A stretch of 64,000 nucleotides of DNA, from contig NZ_CP061008.1 in the NCBI RefSeq assembly GCF_014490035.1, positions 4,650,001 to 4,714,000 of the forward strand, written 5' to 3'. This stretch comes from Achromobacter xylosoxidans (lineage in GTDB: Bacteria; Pseudomonadota; Gammaproteobacteria; Burkholderiales; Burkholderiaceae_B). Position numbers and translations under genes: made by a program. A model generated the notes under the pieces. That model did no database searches. It was not told where the DNA came from and was given only the letters and a program-made list of their open reading frames with translations. This document shows positions 26,683-34,433 of the stretch, one piece after another (position 1 is the first letter of the stretch; each line of letters opens with the position of its first letter).

Positions 26683-27273
26683 CTACGCGGCCTTTCGGCC
26701 CGCCGGTGTGAGCCAGCCACTAGCCTCAAGGTAGTCTTCGGATTGCGAGTTCGTATGGTCAAAGAGCTTGGCAAGAATCTGAGCCGCAGGAGTACCCTTT
26801 GCCTTCTCGGAGTCGTATATCGCCTTGCGCTGCGCGTCGATCACGGCAGCCTCCTTGGAAAAATTCTCCTTGAAGGCTTCGTCGATGATGCGCCCGGAAG
26901 AGAGCTTATTCAGCGGCTCCCCCCCTCTTCCCGGTGCAAGCTGGTCGCGTATGTCGTACCAGATCGTGCTGGGTATGTTCACCATGTCATACGCGAACTG
27001 TTCAGCGTATTGCGGGTCGGAAGCTGCGGAATTCAACCACTTTTCCTGAATCGCCGTGCGGCCCTGCGTCGCGGCTCCCTCCTGGCTCGAGCGCTTTCGA
27101 GCCGCATCGGAAATGCCCACTTGTGTGGTCGAAGAATTGAATCCCTGAAAGAGTCCCTGAAACCCCGCCACGTCCACCGGCGTTGATTTCGTCGTAGTGG
27201 AACTCAGCTTCGAAAAGCCCACTCGATCTGCGCCTTGGAACGAAAGAACGCTAAAGCCAGACTGAATATTCAT
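26683..27273 (-). CDS. Hypothetical protein, 196 aa, not recognised
   Basis: I do not recognise this protein. It starts MNIQSGFSVLSFQGADRVGF and has no signal peptide or membrane segment. The first ~70 residues are rich in Ser, Thr and Gly and probably flexible. Residues ~70-190 look helical and charged (e.g. DAQRKAIYDSEKAKGTPAAQ). An upstream AGATG spacing is fair. It is transcribed divergently from the TolC-exporter operon with a 34-base to ~125-base shared gap. A non-classically exported substrate or effector is possible but is only an inference from position. Confidence 0.6.
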   Translation of the reverse strand: MNIQSGFSVLSFQGADRVGFSKLSSTTTKSTPVDVAGFQGLFQGFNSSTTQVGISDAARKRSSQEGAATQGRTAIQEKWLNSAASDPQYAEQFAYDMVNIPSTIWYDIRDQLAPGRGGEPLNKLSSGRIIDEAFKENFSKEAAVIDAQRKAIYDSEKAKGTPAAQILAKLFDHTNSQSEDYLEASGWLTPAGRKAA

Positions 27274-27307
27274 TCACATCTCCAATCAATACAGAAAGTG
27301 GCGAGCC

Positions 27308-28972
27308 TTGAAGTATTTTTTCCTAATCTTCTTGGCGCCTACGCCACGGAAAGCTACGTTGATAGAACAGCGTCTTAACTTATCGCCTGATGCTAGATTG
27401 AAGGATCGCGAGCCTTTAGTCCAAAAAGCGAGCGAAAAATGGGACTTTTCTGACTTTTTCCATCCTACGCACACGCGTTCTCAGAGCAAGCCACTGAACC
27501 CTCGGCGTTACCTCACGGCCGCGCTGACCGGATTGCTTCTTTTGACGTGCGACGCCGCGTTCGGTGCGGATGTTCTTTATTCCGAGTACCAAGCCAAACA
27601 GCGGCAAAGTGCGTTCGCGTTTCCGCTGGAAGAAGCCATCGCGCTGGCGGTGAGGGACAACAGGTTGGTGAAAAGCGCCTACGTCCAGCGCATCAGCCAG
27701 AAATTCGACCTCTACGTCAGCGAAGGGAAGTTCTACCCGAAACTGCTGCTCACCACGTCCGCATTGACGAGCAAAGTCAACGGTACCTCCAGCAACGCGA
27801 AAGACCTGAACACCAACGCATCGCTCACCTTGCCGACCGGGGCGACCGTATCTATCGCCAATGTCCAGGGCAGGAGCACCGCGGGCACACCTTCGTCTAC
27901 ATCGGTCACGCTGAGCCAGCCCCTGCTGAAAAACGCAGGAATCGATGCGAACACGGCATCAGTCCGCATCGCGCGCCTCGATGATGAAATCAGCCGACTA
28001 GCACTCAAGGCAACGCTCTCCCAAACCGTCGCGCAGGTGATCTACGCCTACCGCGAGCTCCTGCGCGCCCAGGAACAGAAGGTGATCGCCGAAGCAGCCC
28101 TGGCACGCAACAAAGACCTGTACGAGGTCAACCGCGCGCTGATTGCGGCAGGACGCATGGCCAAGGTGGAGATCCTGCAAACGCAGGCCGAAGTCGCGAA
28201 TCGAGAAGTAGCGCTGGAAGAAGCGGAGAACCAGATCGACACGGCCCGGCTGGCCCTTGTAGCGTTGCTTGCTCTGGAGCCGCGCACACCTCTATACGCG
28301 ACCGCTCCAACCAGCGTGGACTGGCGTCCTACCGACCCGACGCGCGCCCTGGAAACGGCGCTCACGCTTCAGCCCGACTACCTCTCCATGAAAATCCTGG
28401 TCGAACGGGCCAAGATCAGTCTGGACTATGCCAAGAACCAGCAGCTGTGGGATTTGTCGCTGGTGGCCACCAGAACCCAGGCCCGGAGCAGCGGCGCGTC
28501 GTTGGGAGCCATGGACATTCAGGCGTCCGGCGCCCGGACCGACGGCAGCTACGCGGGCCTGCAGCTCACCATCCCCTTAGGGGACCGCTCCATCAAGCAA
28601 TCCGAGGTGCGCGCCTCCGTGGATCTGCACACCCAAGAACTCAAGTTGCTTGAAACGCGTCAAACGGTGGAGCACCGCATCCGCGATGCCACGCGCAATG
28701 TCCAAACCCGATGGCGCCAGCTGGAACTCTCGATCAAGGCCCGCAACTTGTCCCGGCAGAAGCTTGAGGCGGAGAAGGAAAAGCTACAGGTCGGCCAATC
28801 GTCGAACTTCCAGGTGCTGTCCTTCGAGAACGACCTGCGCAATGCCGAGAGCGCCCGCCTCAATGCGCAGATCACGTACCTGAACACGCTCACCGAACTG
28901 GACGAACGCATGGGCAAGACCCTCGACGTCTGGAGCATCCCCATCATCCAGACCAATGGTTATGAGAACTGA
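27308..28972 (+). CDS. TolC-family outer-membrane efflux/secretion protein (start uncertain)
   Basis: Outer-membrane factor of a tripartite exporter. The mature part has the two OEP repeats with long helices (e.g. YRELLRAQEQKVIAEAALAR and RWRQLELSIKARNLSRQKLE) and beta strands such as SVTLSQPLLKNAG and GLQLTIPLGDRS. A signal-like stretch RRYLTAALTGLLLLTCDAAF lies at residues 66-85 of the longest frame, so the first ~60 residues are probably not translated. There is no in-frame ATG; TTG codons occur at 27308 and 27398. An ATG at 27437 is in another frame. Start and expression level are therefore unsure. First gene of a four-gene operon. Confidence 0.8.
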   Translation: MKYFFLIFLAPTPRKATLIEQRLNLSPDARLKDREPLVQKASEKWDFSDFFHPTHTRSQSKPLNPRRYLTAALTGLLLLTCDAAFGADVLYSEYQAKQRQSAFAFPLEEAIALAVRDNRLVKSAYVQRISQKFDLYVSEGKFYPKLLLTTSALTSKVNGTSSNAKDLNTNASLTLPTGATVSIANVQGRSTAGTPSSTSVTLSQPLLKNAGIDANTASVRIARLDDEISRLALKATLSQTVAQVIYAYRELLRAQEQKVIAEAALARNKDLYEVNRALIAAGRMAKVEILQTQAEVANREVALEEAENQIDTARLALVALLALEPRTPLYATAPTSVDWRPTDPTRALETALTLQPDYLSMKILVERAKISLDYAKNQQLWDLSLVATRTQARSSGASLGAMDIQASGARTDGSYAGLQLTIPLGDRSIKQSEVRASVDLHTQELKLLETRQTVEHRIRDATRNVQTRWRQLELSIKARNLSRQKLEAEKEKLQVGQSSNFQVLSFENDLRNAESARLNAQITYLNTLTELDERMGKTLDVWSIPIIQTNGYEN

Positions 28973-30479
28973 AGAGTCCATGCCGTCAGCCCGGCAGGTC
29001 GGCCTCGTAGTCGTGAGCGCCGTCGGCATCATCGAATCACTCAACACCGAGGCGGAGGTGCTTCTGCGGCTACCGAGTGTATCGCTCATCGGCCAGCCGG
29101 CCGTTACGGCATTGCTCGATATCGCTGACGAAACGTCCGCGAGCACGTTGATCTCACGGTTCGGCACACCGCCGCGCGGCGGCAGTGCTCGAGAAAGACA
29201 CCATCACGCCACACGGCTGTACGTGCAATGCGAACGGCTTCCCGGCCCCGAAGCTGATGGCCGTTGGTTGATTCTGCTCGATACCCCGCTCCCCTCGGTC
29301 GCACCCGCAGCCGCAGCGCGGCGCGCGGGGCGCACCAAAATTCCCAGGCTGGCCGCCGGTAGCTCGGCGGCCCTCTTGGTCGCTGTGCTGCTTGGGAAAA
29401 CGTTTGGCCCCGGCGCGGCTCCGCCGACGGCCTCATCTGGAGCGAGTGCAGCCGCGTCGGCTTCGATGACGCCAATCATGGCACCCACCACCCCGGCCTA
29501 CATTTCCGTCATCGGCACCATCGAGGCCAACGAAACGCTCGGCGTTTCGGCCCCTTTCGATGGCGTCATCAAAGAAAGGCACTTCTCGTTCGACACGGAA
29601 GTCAAGCAAGATCAGTTGCTGCTGATACTGGACCCAAACGACTTGAACCAACGCGTCCAAGAAGCCAGGGTGACGATGCTCAAGGCCGCCAAGACCATGC
29701 AGGAACTTGAGCGCTGGGACAGAGGCGCCGAAGTCTCGCGGGCGAGACGCACGTTCGAGGTGGCCCGCCAGCAGGTCGAGCAAACTGAGCGCAAAGTGCG
29801 GGAAACCGACGGGCTGGTCAAGAAGGGCATTCTCGCCCGGAACGAGTACGACATCGTGGCGGAACAGCTCAACGGTTTCAAGGCCCAGTTGGCGGCGGCA
29901 GCGGATGACCTGAAAGCCACCCAGGACAAAGCCGACAAGAGCAACCTGGAGATCGCCAAAATCGAGTATGAGCAGGCCAGGGCGAAGCACGAGGACTTGG
30001 CCAGGAGCGCGCTGCTGGCACGCATCGCCGCGCCGCGTGCCGGCATTCTGTCGAAGGCGCCAGCATCCTCTGGACAAGCGCCGGCAACACTTGATGCGGG
30101 AAGCCGGATCACGAAGGGTCAGCTGCTGTTCAACGTCGCGCTTACCGGCAAGCTGCGCGTGTCGGCCCGGGTCGACGAAGCGGACGTCGTCGGCCTCGCC
30201 ACAGGCATGCCTGTGGAAGTGTGGATCGATTCACAGGAGATCGCCCCCCTCCTAGGAAACCTTGCCAGTATCTCGGCACAGGCCATCCAAAGCGGCAACG
30301 GCGTCCGCAGCGCCCTGTTCGACGTGAGCGTCGATCTGCCGGCATTGAGCAAGGAGCAGCGCAGGAGGCTGCGCGTCGGAATGTCCTGCAACCTTCGCAT
30401 AAAAACCCGGGGCGCCGCGAATCCCGAGCCAGGCGGCCCAGCGCGTATCGGCAGGTCGCCTGTGCAGACAAGAAACTGA
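28956..30479 (+). CDS. Membrane-fusion protein with N-terminal PAS-like domain (PAS-HlyD/MacA fusion)
   Basis: A 507-aa periplasmic adaptor of a TolC/ABC exporter. Residues ~14-110 look like a PAS sensor domain: VGLVVVSAVGIIESLNTEAE, then VSLIGQPAVTALLD, ending in DGRWLILLDTP. A single membrane segment follows at ~131-147, then a Thr/Ala/Pro linker. From ~182 it is a classic HlyD/MacA protein: IGTIEANETLGVSAPFDGVI, a coiled-coil hairpin (~215-345), and a beta-barrel with GQLLFNVALTGKLRVSARVD. The PAS part would be cytoplasmic, so signal input to the exporter is possible. It overlaps the tolC-like gene by 17 bases; ATGs at 28962 and 28980 are alternatives. Confidence 0.82.
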   Translation: MVMRTEESMPSARQVGLVVVSAVGIIESLNTEAEVLLRLPSVSLIGQPAVTALLDIADETSASTLISRFGTPPRGGSARERHHHATRLYVQCERLPGPEADGRWLILLDTPLPSVAPAAAARRAGRTKIPRLAAGSSAALLVAVLLGKTFGPGAAPPTASSGASAAASASMTPIMAPTTPAYISVIGTIEANETLGVSAPFDGVIKERHFSFDTEVKQDQLLLILDPNDLNQRVQEARVTMLKAAKTMQELERWDRGAEVSRARRTFEVARQQVEQTERKVRETDGLVKKGILARNEYDIVAEQLNGFKAQLAAAADDLKATQDKADKSNLEIAKIEYEQARAKHEDLARSALLARIAAPRAGILSKAPASSGQAPATLDAGSRITKGQLLFNVALTGKLRVSARVDEADVVGLATGMPVEVWIDSQEIAPLLGNLASISAQAIQSGNGVRSALFDVSVDLPALSKEQRRRLRVGMSCNLRIKTRGAANPEPGGPARIGRSPVQTRN

Positions 30480-30480
30480 A

Positions 30481-31170
30481 ATGCTGAAACTGGACCGGAT
30501 CAGCAAGGCCTACCACAATGGCAGCGGTGCAGTGCCTGTGCTGCAAGACGTATGCCTCGAGGTCGGCGCTGGCGAAATGTGCGCCATCGTCGGAGCATCG
30601 GGGTCGGGCAAGAGCACGTTGCTCAACATCATGGGGTTGCTCGACGCGCCGGATAGCGGCGCCGTGCTCTACCGGGGCAAGCCCGTGCACGATGCGGACT
30701 TGAAGACGCGAGCTGACCTGCGCAATCGCCACATCGGATTCGTATTCCAAGCCTTCAATCTGCTGCCGCGCATGAGCGCACTCGACAACGTCGGCCTTCC
30801 CCTGCTCTACCGCGGCATCGGCAAGTCCGAGCGCCGCCGACGGGCGCAGCGCTGGCTGGAGCGCGTCGGGTTGGCCGATCGCGCAGAGTACCTGCCGGAC
30901 TCGCTATCCGGCGGACAGAAGCAGCGAGTCGCCATCGCGCGGGCCCTAGTCGGAGCGCCACAGCTCGTGCTCGCCGATGAACCCACCGGCAACCTTGATC
31001 CGAAGGCGGCGCAGGACATTCTCAGCCTACTCGGCGAACTGAGCCGGGAATCCGGCGTCGCCGTCGTCATCGTGACCCACGACCCAGCCATCAGCGTCAA
31101 GTGTCAGCGGGAAATCGCCGTCAGTCACGGGCGGGCCTTCGTTCGCGAGAGTGCGCCATGGCGTGGATGA
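30481..31170 (+). CDS. ABC transporter ATPase, MacB/LolD type
   Basis: A 229-aa ATPase with Walker [10 protein letters not shown] at 38-46, Q loop [10 protein letters not shown], signature LSGGQKQR at 142-149, Walker [10 protein letters not shown] at 162-170 and switch His200. The short length and FQAFNLLP are typical of the LolD/MacB subclass, which works by transferring energy across the membrane rather than moving substrate through the bilayer. It begins one base after the membrane-fusion gene and overlaps the permease start by 13 bases. Confidence 0.92.
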   Translation: MLKLDRISKAYHNGSGAVPVLQDVCLEVGAGEMCAIVGASGSGKSTLLNIMGLLDAPDSGAVLYRGKPVHDADLKTRADLRNRHIGFVFQAFNLLPRMSALDNVGLPLLYRGIGKSERRRRAQRWLERVGLADRAEYLPDSLSGGQKQRVAIARALVGAPQLVLADEPTGNLDPKAAQDILSLLGELSRESGVAVVIVTHDPAISVKCQREIAVSHGRAFVRESAPWRG

Positions 31171-32372
31171 ATCTCCCGCGCGCGACCGGCTCCTTGCGCG
31201 CCATTGTCGAGGATGCCATCGACAATATGGTCGCGGTTCGGCAGCGCACCCTTCTGTCCCTGGTCGGCATAGCCATCGGCGCTGCGGCCGTCGTGGCGCT
31301 CTTGAACATCGGAGAGAACACCTCGGACGAGGCTGCGCGCCAATTTAAGTCGATGGGGACGGACCTCATCATCGTTCAGGACAGCCCCGCCCTCGGCGGA
31401 CAGCGCAAAGCCCCCCCACTCAGGAGCGAAGACGCGCAAGAAATGGCAAACAGTATCGCTGGGGTTTCCCTGGCCGCTCCGCTATCGACGACGCCAGTCA
31501 AGACCGGCACAGGAGGAAAGTTGCTCGACGCGACGGCCATTGGCACCACGGAACACCTGATGACCGCAGCTCGGCTGGAACTCGCCCGCGGCCGATTCAT
31601 TTCCCACCGGGATGGATTGAACACCGTGGTGGTGGTCGGAGGGAATCTGGCTACACAACTCGTCGGCGGCGGCACAGAGCTGGCGCTGGGCGATGAGATC
31701 CGCATGGACAACTACCGCTATACGGTCGTGGGAGTCCTGCTTAGTGCGCCACGCAACCCACTACTGCCGTTCGATCTCGACAACGCCCTGATTCTGCCGA
31801 TCAAGGCGGATCGCCGCGCGAACTCCGCGACCGGAGCGCTATCCAACATCCTGCTTCGCGTTGCCGAGGGCCACGACCCTCTGCATGCGCTCACCGAGGT
31901 CTCCTCGTTTCTTCAGCGCAAGGGCAGCAACGCCCAGGCGCAGGGAGCGCTGCTGCTGCTCGACGGCATGCGGCAGCAAGGGCAGATGTTCAAATGGATG
32001 TTGGGTGGAGTGGCCTGCATCTCGCTGCTTGTTGGCGGCATTGGCATCATGAACGTCATGCTGGCCGGTATCGCCGAACGACGCCGCGAGATCGGGCTGC
32101 GCATGGCCATCGGCGCCGACCAGTGGGGCATCATGACAATGATCGTCACGGAGGCGGTCAGCCTCTCGTTCGTGGGAGGCGGAGCAGGCACCCTGCTCGG
32201 CATGCTCGCCTCCGTGCTCTACGCGTGGTTCACGGGCTGGGAGCCGACGCTATCGGCTCTGGCGGCACTACTCGGGTTCGGCATGTCGCTTTTGACCGGA
32301 TTGTTCTTCGGTATCTATCCCGCCTTTGTAGCCTCGAAATTGAGTCCGATTGAAGCGCTCAGATCCGACTGA
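31158..32372 (+). CDS. ABC transporter permease, MacB/FtsX type
   Basis: A 404-aa MacB-like permease (membrane part only; the ATPase is a separate gene here, unlike E. coli MacB). One membrane segment lies at ~25-50 (TLLSLVGIAIGAAAVVALLN), followed by the large periplasmic MacB_PCD domain (~55-275), then three segments at ~280-305, 335-360 and 365-385. IGIMNVMLAGIAERRREIGL is the diagnostic FtsX-family motif. The start ATG at 31158 was chosen because it lies just before the first helix and has upstream coupling to the ATPase gene. With its neighbours it completes a MacAB-TolC-like exporter. Confidence 0.9.
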   Translation: MAWMNLPRATGSLRAIVEDAIDNMVAVRQRTLLSLVGIAIGAAAVVALLNIGENTSDEAARQFKSMGTDLIIVQDSPALGGQRKAPPLRSEDAQEMANSIAGVSLAAPLSTTPVKTGTGGKLLDATAIGTTEHLMTAARLELARGRFISHRDGLNTVVVVGGNLATQLVGGGTELALGDEIRMDNYRYTVVGVLLSAPRNPLLPFDLDNALILPIKADRRANSATGALSNILLRVAEGHDPLHALTEVSSFLQRKGSNAQAQGALLLLDGMRQQGQMFKWMLGGVACISLLVGGIGIMNVMLAGIAERRREIGLRMAIGADQWGIMTMIVTEAVSLSFVGGGAGTLLGMLASVLYAWFTGWEPTLSALAALLGFGMSLLTGLFFGIYPAFVASKLSPIEALRSD

Positions 32373-32425
32373 AACCGGCTCATCCACGGCGCGGTTGGCG
32401 CCCTAGGAGCCGATCCTCGACAAGA

Positions 32426-33409
32426 TCACGCGGCGCGCACTGCATCCCAAGCCACCGCATGACACCGCAACTGCCGCCCGCCGACCCCGACAACCGCCGG
32501 CGCCTCCACCTTGCACTGCTCCCGCGCCATCGGACACCGTGGATGAAACGTACACCCTGACGGCGGCAATATAGGATTCGGCACCTCGCCCCCCATCGGC
32601 TCCCGATCCCGCCGCGGATCATCCAGATCCGGAATCGTATCCAGCAGCATCCGCGTATACGGATGCTGTGGCGAATCAAACAGCTGATCCGCAGGCGCCT
32701 GCTCCACGATGCGGCCCAGGTACATCACCGCCACGCTGTCGGACACATGCCGCACCACCGACAGGTTGTGGCTGATGAACACGTACGTCAGCCCGAACTC
32801 CTTCTGCAGATCACCCATCAGGTTCAGGATCTGCGCCTGCACCGACACGTCCAGCGCCGAGGTCGGCTCGTCGCACACCAGGAATTCCGCCTCCGTCGCC
32901 AGCGCCCGCGCGATCGAGATGCGCTGCCGTTGGCCGCCGGAGAACTCGTGCGGGAAACGGCCGGCGTCGCTGGCGGACAGGCCCACCAGCTCCAGCAGCT
33001 CGTCGACCCTGCGCCGCGTCTCGGCCGGCGTGGCCCGCAAGCCCAGCGTCGTGATTGGTTCGGCCACGATATTGCCCACCCGCCAGCGCGGATTGAGGCT
33101 GGCATACGGATCCTGGAAGATCATCTGCGGATGCAGCACGCCGCCCTTGCGGTTGCGCCCGTAGCGCAGCGTTCCGCGCGTCGGCGCCACCAGCCCCACC
33201 AGCAACTTCGCCAGCGTGGACTTGCCGCAGCCCGATTCGCCCACGATGCTCAACGTCGTTCCCCGCGGCACGGATAACGACACCCCGTCCACCGCCTTCA
33301 AGGTCTGCTCGGGCTGGCGCGACAACGTGCGTTCCAGCCAGGGCGGCGACACGTCGAACCAGCAGGCCAGGTCTTCGGCCCGCAACAACACATCATCGTT
33401 ATGCGGCAT
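32426..33409 (-). CDS. Oligopeptide/dipeptide ABC transporter ATPase, DppF/OppF type
   Basis: Second ATPase of a peptide-type importer, 327 aa. Walker A GESGCGKST at 57-65, signature FSGGQRQR, Walker B FLVCDEPTSALD, and a C-terminal oligo_HPY region with PHRCP-like Cys cluster (CTFHPRCPMAREQC) that in some members holds an Fe-S cluster. The start at 33409 overlaps the end of the DppD-type gene by 11 bases. An old partial copy of this gene lies at 25647-25838. Confidence 0.92.
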   Translation of the reverse strand: MPHNDDVLLRAEDLACWFDVSPPWLERTLSRQPEQTLKAVDGVSLSVPRGTTLSIVGESGCGKSTLAKLLVGLVAPTRGTLRYGRNRKGGVLHPQMIFQDPYASLNPRWRVGNIVAEPITTLGLRATPAETRRRVDELLELVGLSASDAGRFPHEFSGGQRQRISIARALATEAEFLVCDEPTSALDVSVQAQILNLMGDLQKEFGLTYVFISHNLSVVRHVSDSVAVMYLGRIVEQAPADQLFDSPQHPYTRMLLDTIPDLDDPRRDREPMGGEVPNPILPPSGCTFHPRCPMAREQCKVEAPAVVGVGGRQLRCHAVAWDAVRAA

Positions 33410-34433
33410 GGGCGACTCCTCCTTGATGCAGCCAGCAGGCGCTGACGGTGGCGCCGGCCGGGGACGCCGCCAGCGGCGGGCGCTGCTGACTGCAGCGCGG
33501 CCCCGCCATCGCACAGCGCGGGTGGAAAGCACAGCCGTCGGGCATGGCGTGCAGGCGCGGCATGGCGCCGTCAATCTGGTTCAGCCGGGCCGCGCGCTGG
33601 CGCAGGCCGGGAATCGCATTCATCAGGCCTTGCGTGTAGGGGTGGCCTGGCCGGCGCAGCACGTCCAGCACCGGTCCGATCTCGACGATGCGGCCCGCGT
33701 ACATCACCGCCACGCGGTCGGCGGTCTCGGCGATCACGCCCATGTCGTGCGTCACCAGCAGCACCGAGGTGCCCTGCTCGCGGCAAAGGCGGCGCAACAG
33801 CGCCGTGATCTGCGCCTGCACCGATACGTCCAGCGCCGTGGTGGGTTCATCGGCGATGATGAGCGCCGGCCGCGCCGCCAAGGCCAGCGCGATCACCACG
33901 CGCTGGCGCATGCCACCCGAGAACTGGTGCGGATAGTGGTCAATGCGTTTGTCCGCCGCCGGAATGCCCACGGCCAGCAGCAGCTCCAGCGCCCGCTGGC
34001 GCGCCGCCTGAGCGCTCACCTTGTCATGATGGCGGATTGTCTCGACCAGCTGGTCGCCCACCGTGAACAGCGGATGCAGGCTGGTCAGCGGATCCTGGAA
34101 GATCGCGCCGATTTCCTTGCCGCGCAAGCGTTGGCGCGCCTTGGGCGGCAGGTTGTCGATGCGCCTGCCCGCCAGATGGATCTCGCCGCCGCCCAGCCGT
34201 CCGGGCGGCTCCAGCAAGCCGATCACCGCCATGCCGGTCAGCGACTTGCCGGCGCCGGATTCGCCGACCATGCCCAGGATCTCGCCGGGCTGGATATCGA
34301 AGCTGATGTCGCGCGTGGCGACCAGGACACCGTGGCGCGTGGGGAATTCGACCGACAGGCCGCGCACGGACAGGGTCGGCGCGACGTTGGCCGCGGCCGG
34401 CGGCTGCGTGGTGTTGGGAACGATGGCCATCAT
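33399..34433 (-). CDS. Oligopeptide/dipeptide ABC transporter ATPase, DppD/OppD type
   Basis: First ATPase of the importer, 344 aa. Walker A GESGAGKS at 57-64, signature FSGGMRQR, Walker B LIIADEPTTALD and the C-terminal CAFHPRCAMAGPRC Cys cluster. It overlaps the upstream amidohydrolase gene by 4 bases, so importer and hydrolase are translationally coupled. Confidence 0.92.
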   Translation of the reverse strand: MMAIVPNTTQPPAAANVAPTLSVRGLSVEFPTRHGVLVATRDISFDIQPGEILGMVGESGAGKSLTGMAVIGLLEPPGRLGGGEIHLAGRRIDNLPPKARQRLRGKEIGAIFQDPLTSLHPLFTVGDQLVETIRHHDKVSAQAARQRALELLLAVGIPAADKRIDHYPHQFSGGMRQRVVIALALAARPALIIADEPTTALDVSVQAQITALLRRLCREQGTSVLLVTHDMGVIAETADRVAVMYAGRIVEIGPVLDVLRRPGHPYTQGLMNAIPGLRQRAARLNQIDGAMPRLHAMPDGCAFHPRCAMAGPRCSQQRPPLAASPAGATVSACWLHQGGVAHAA

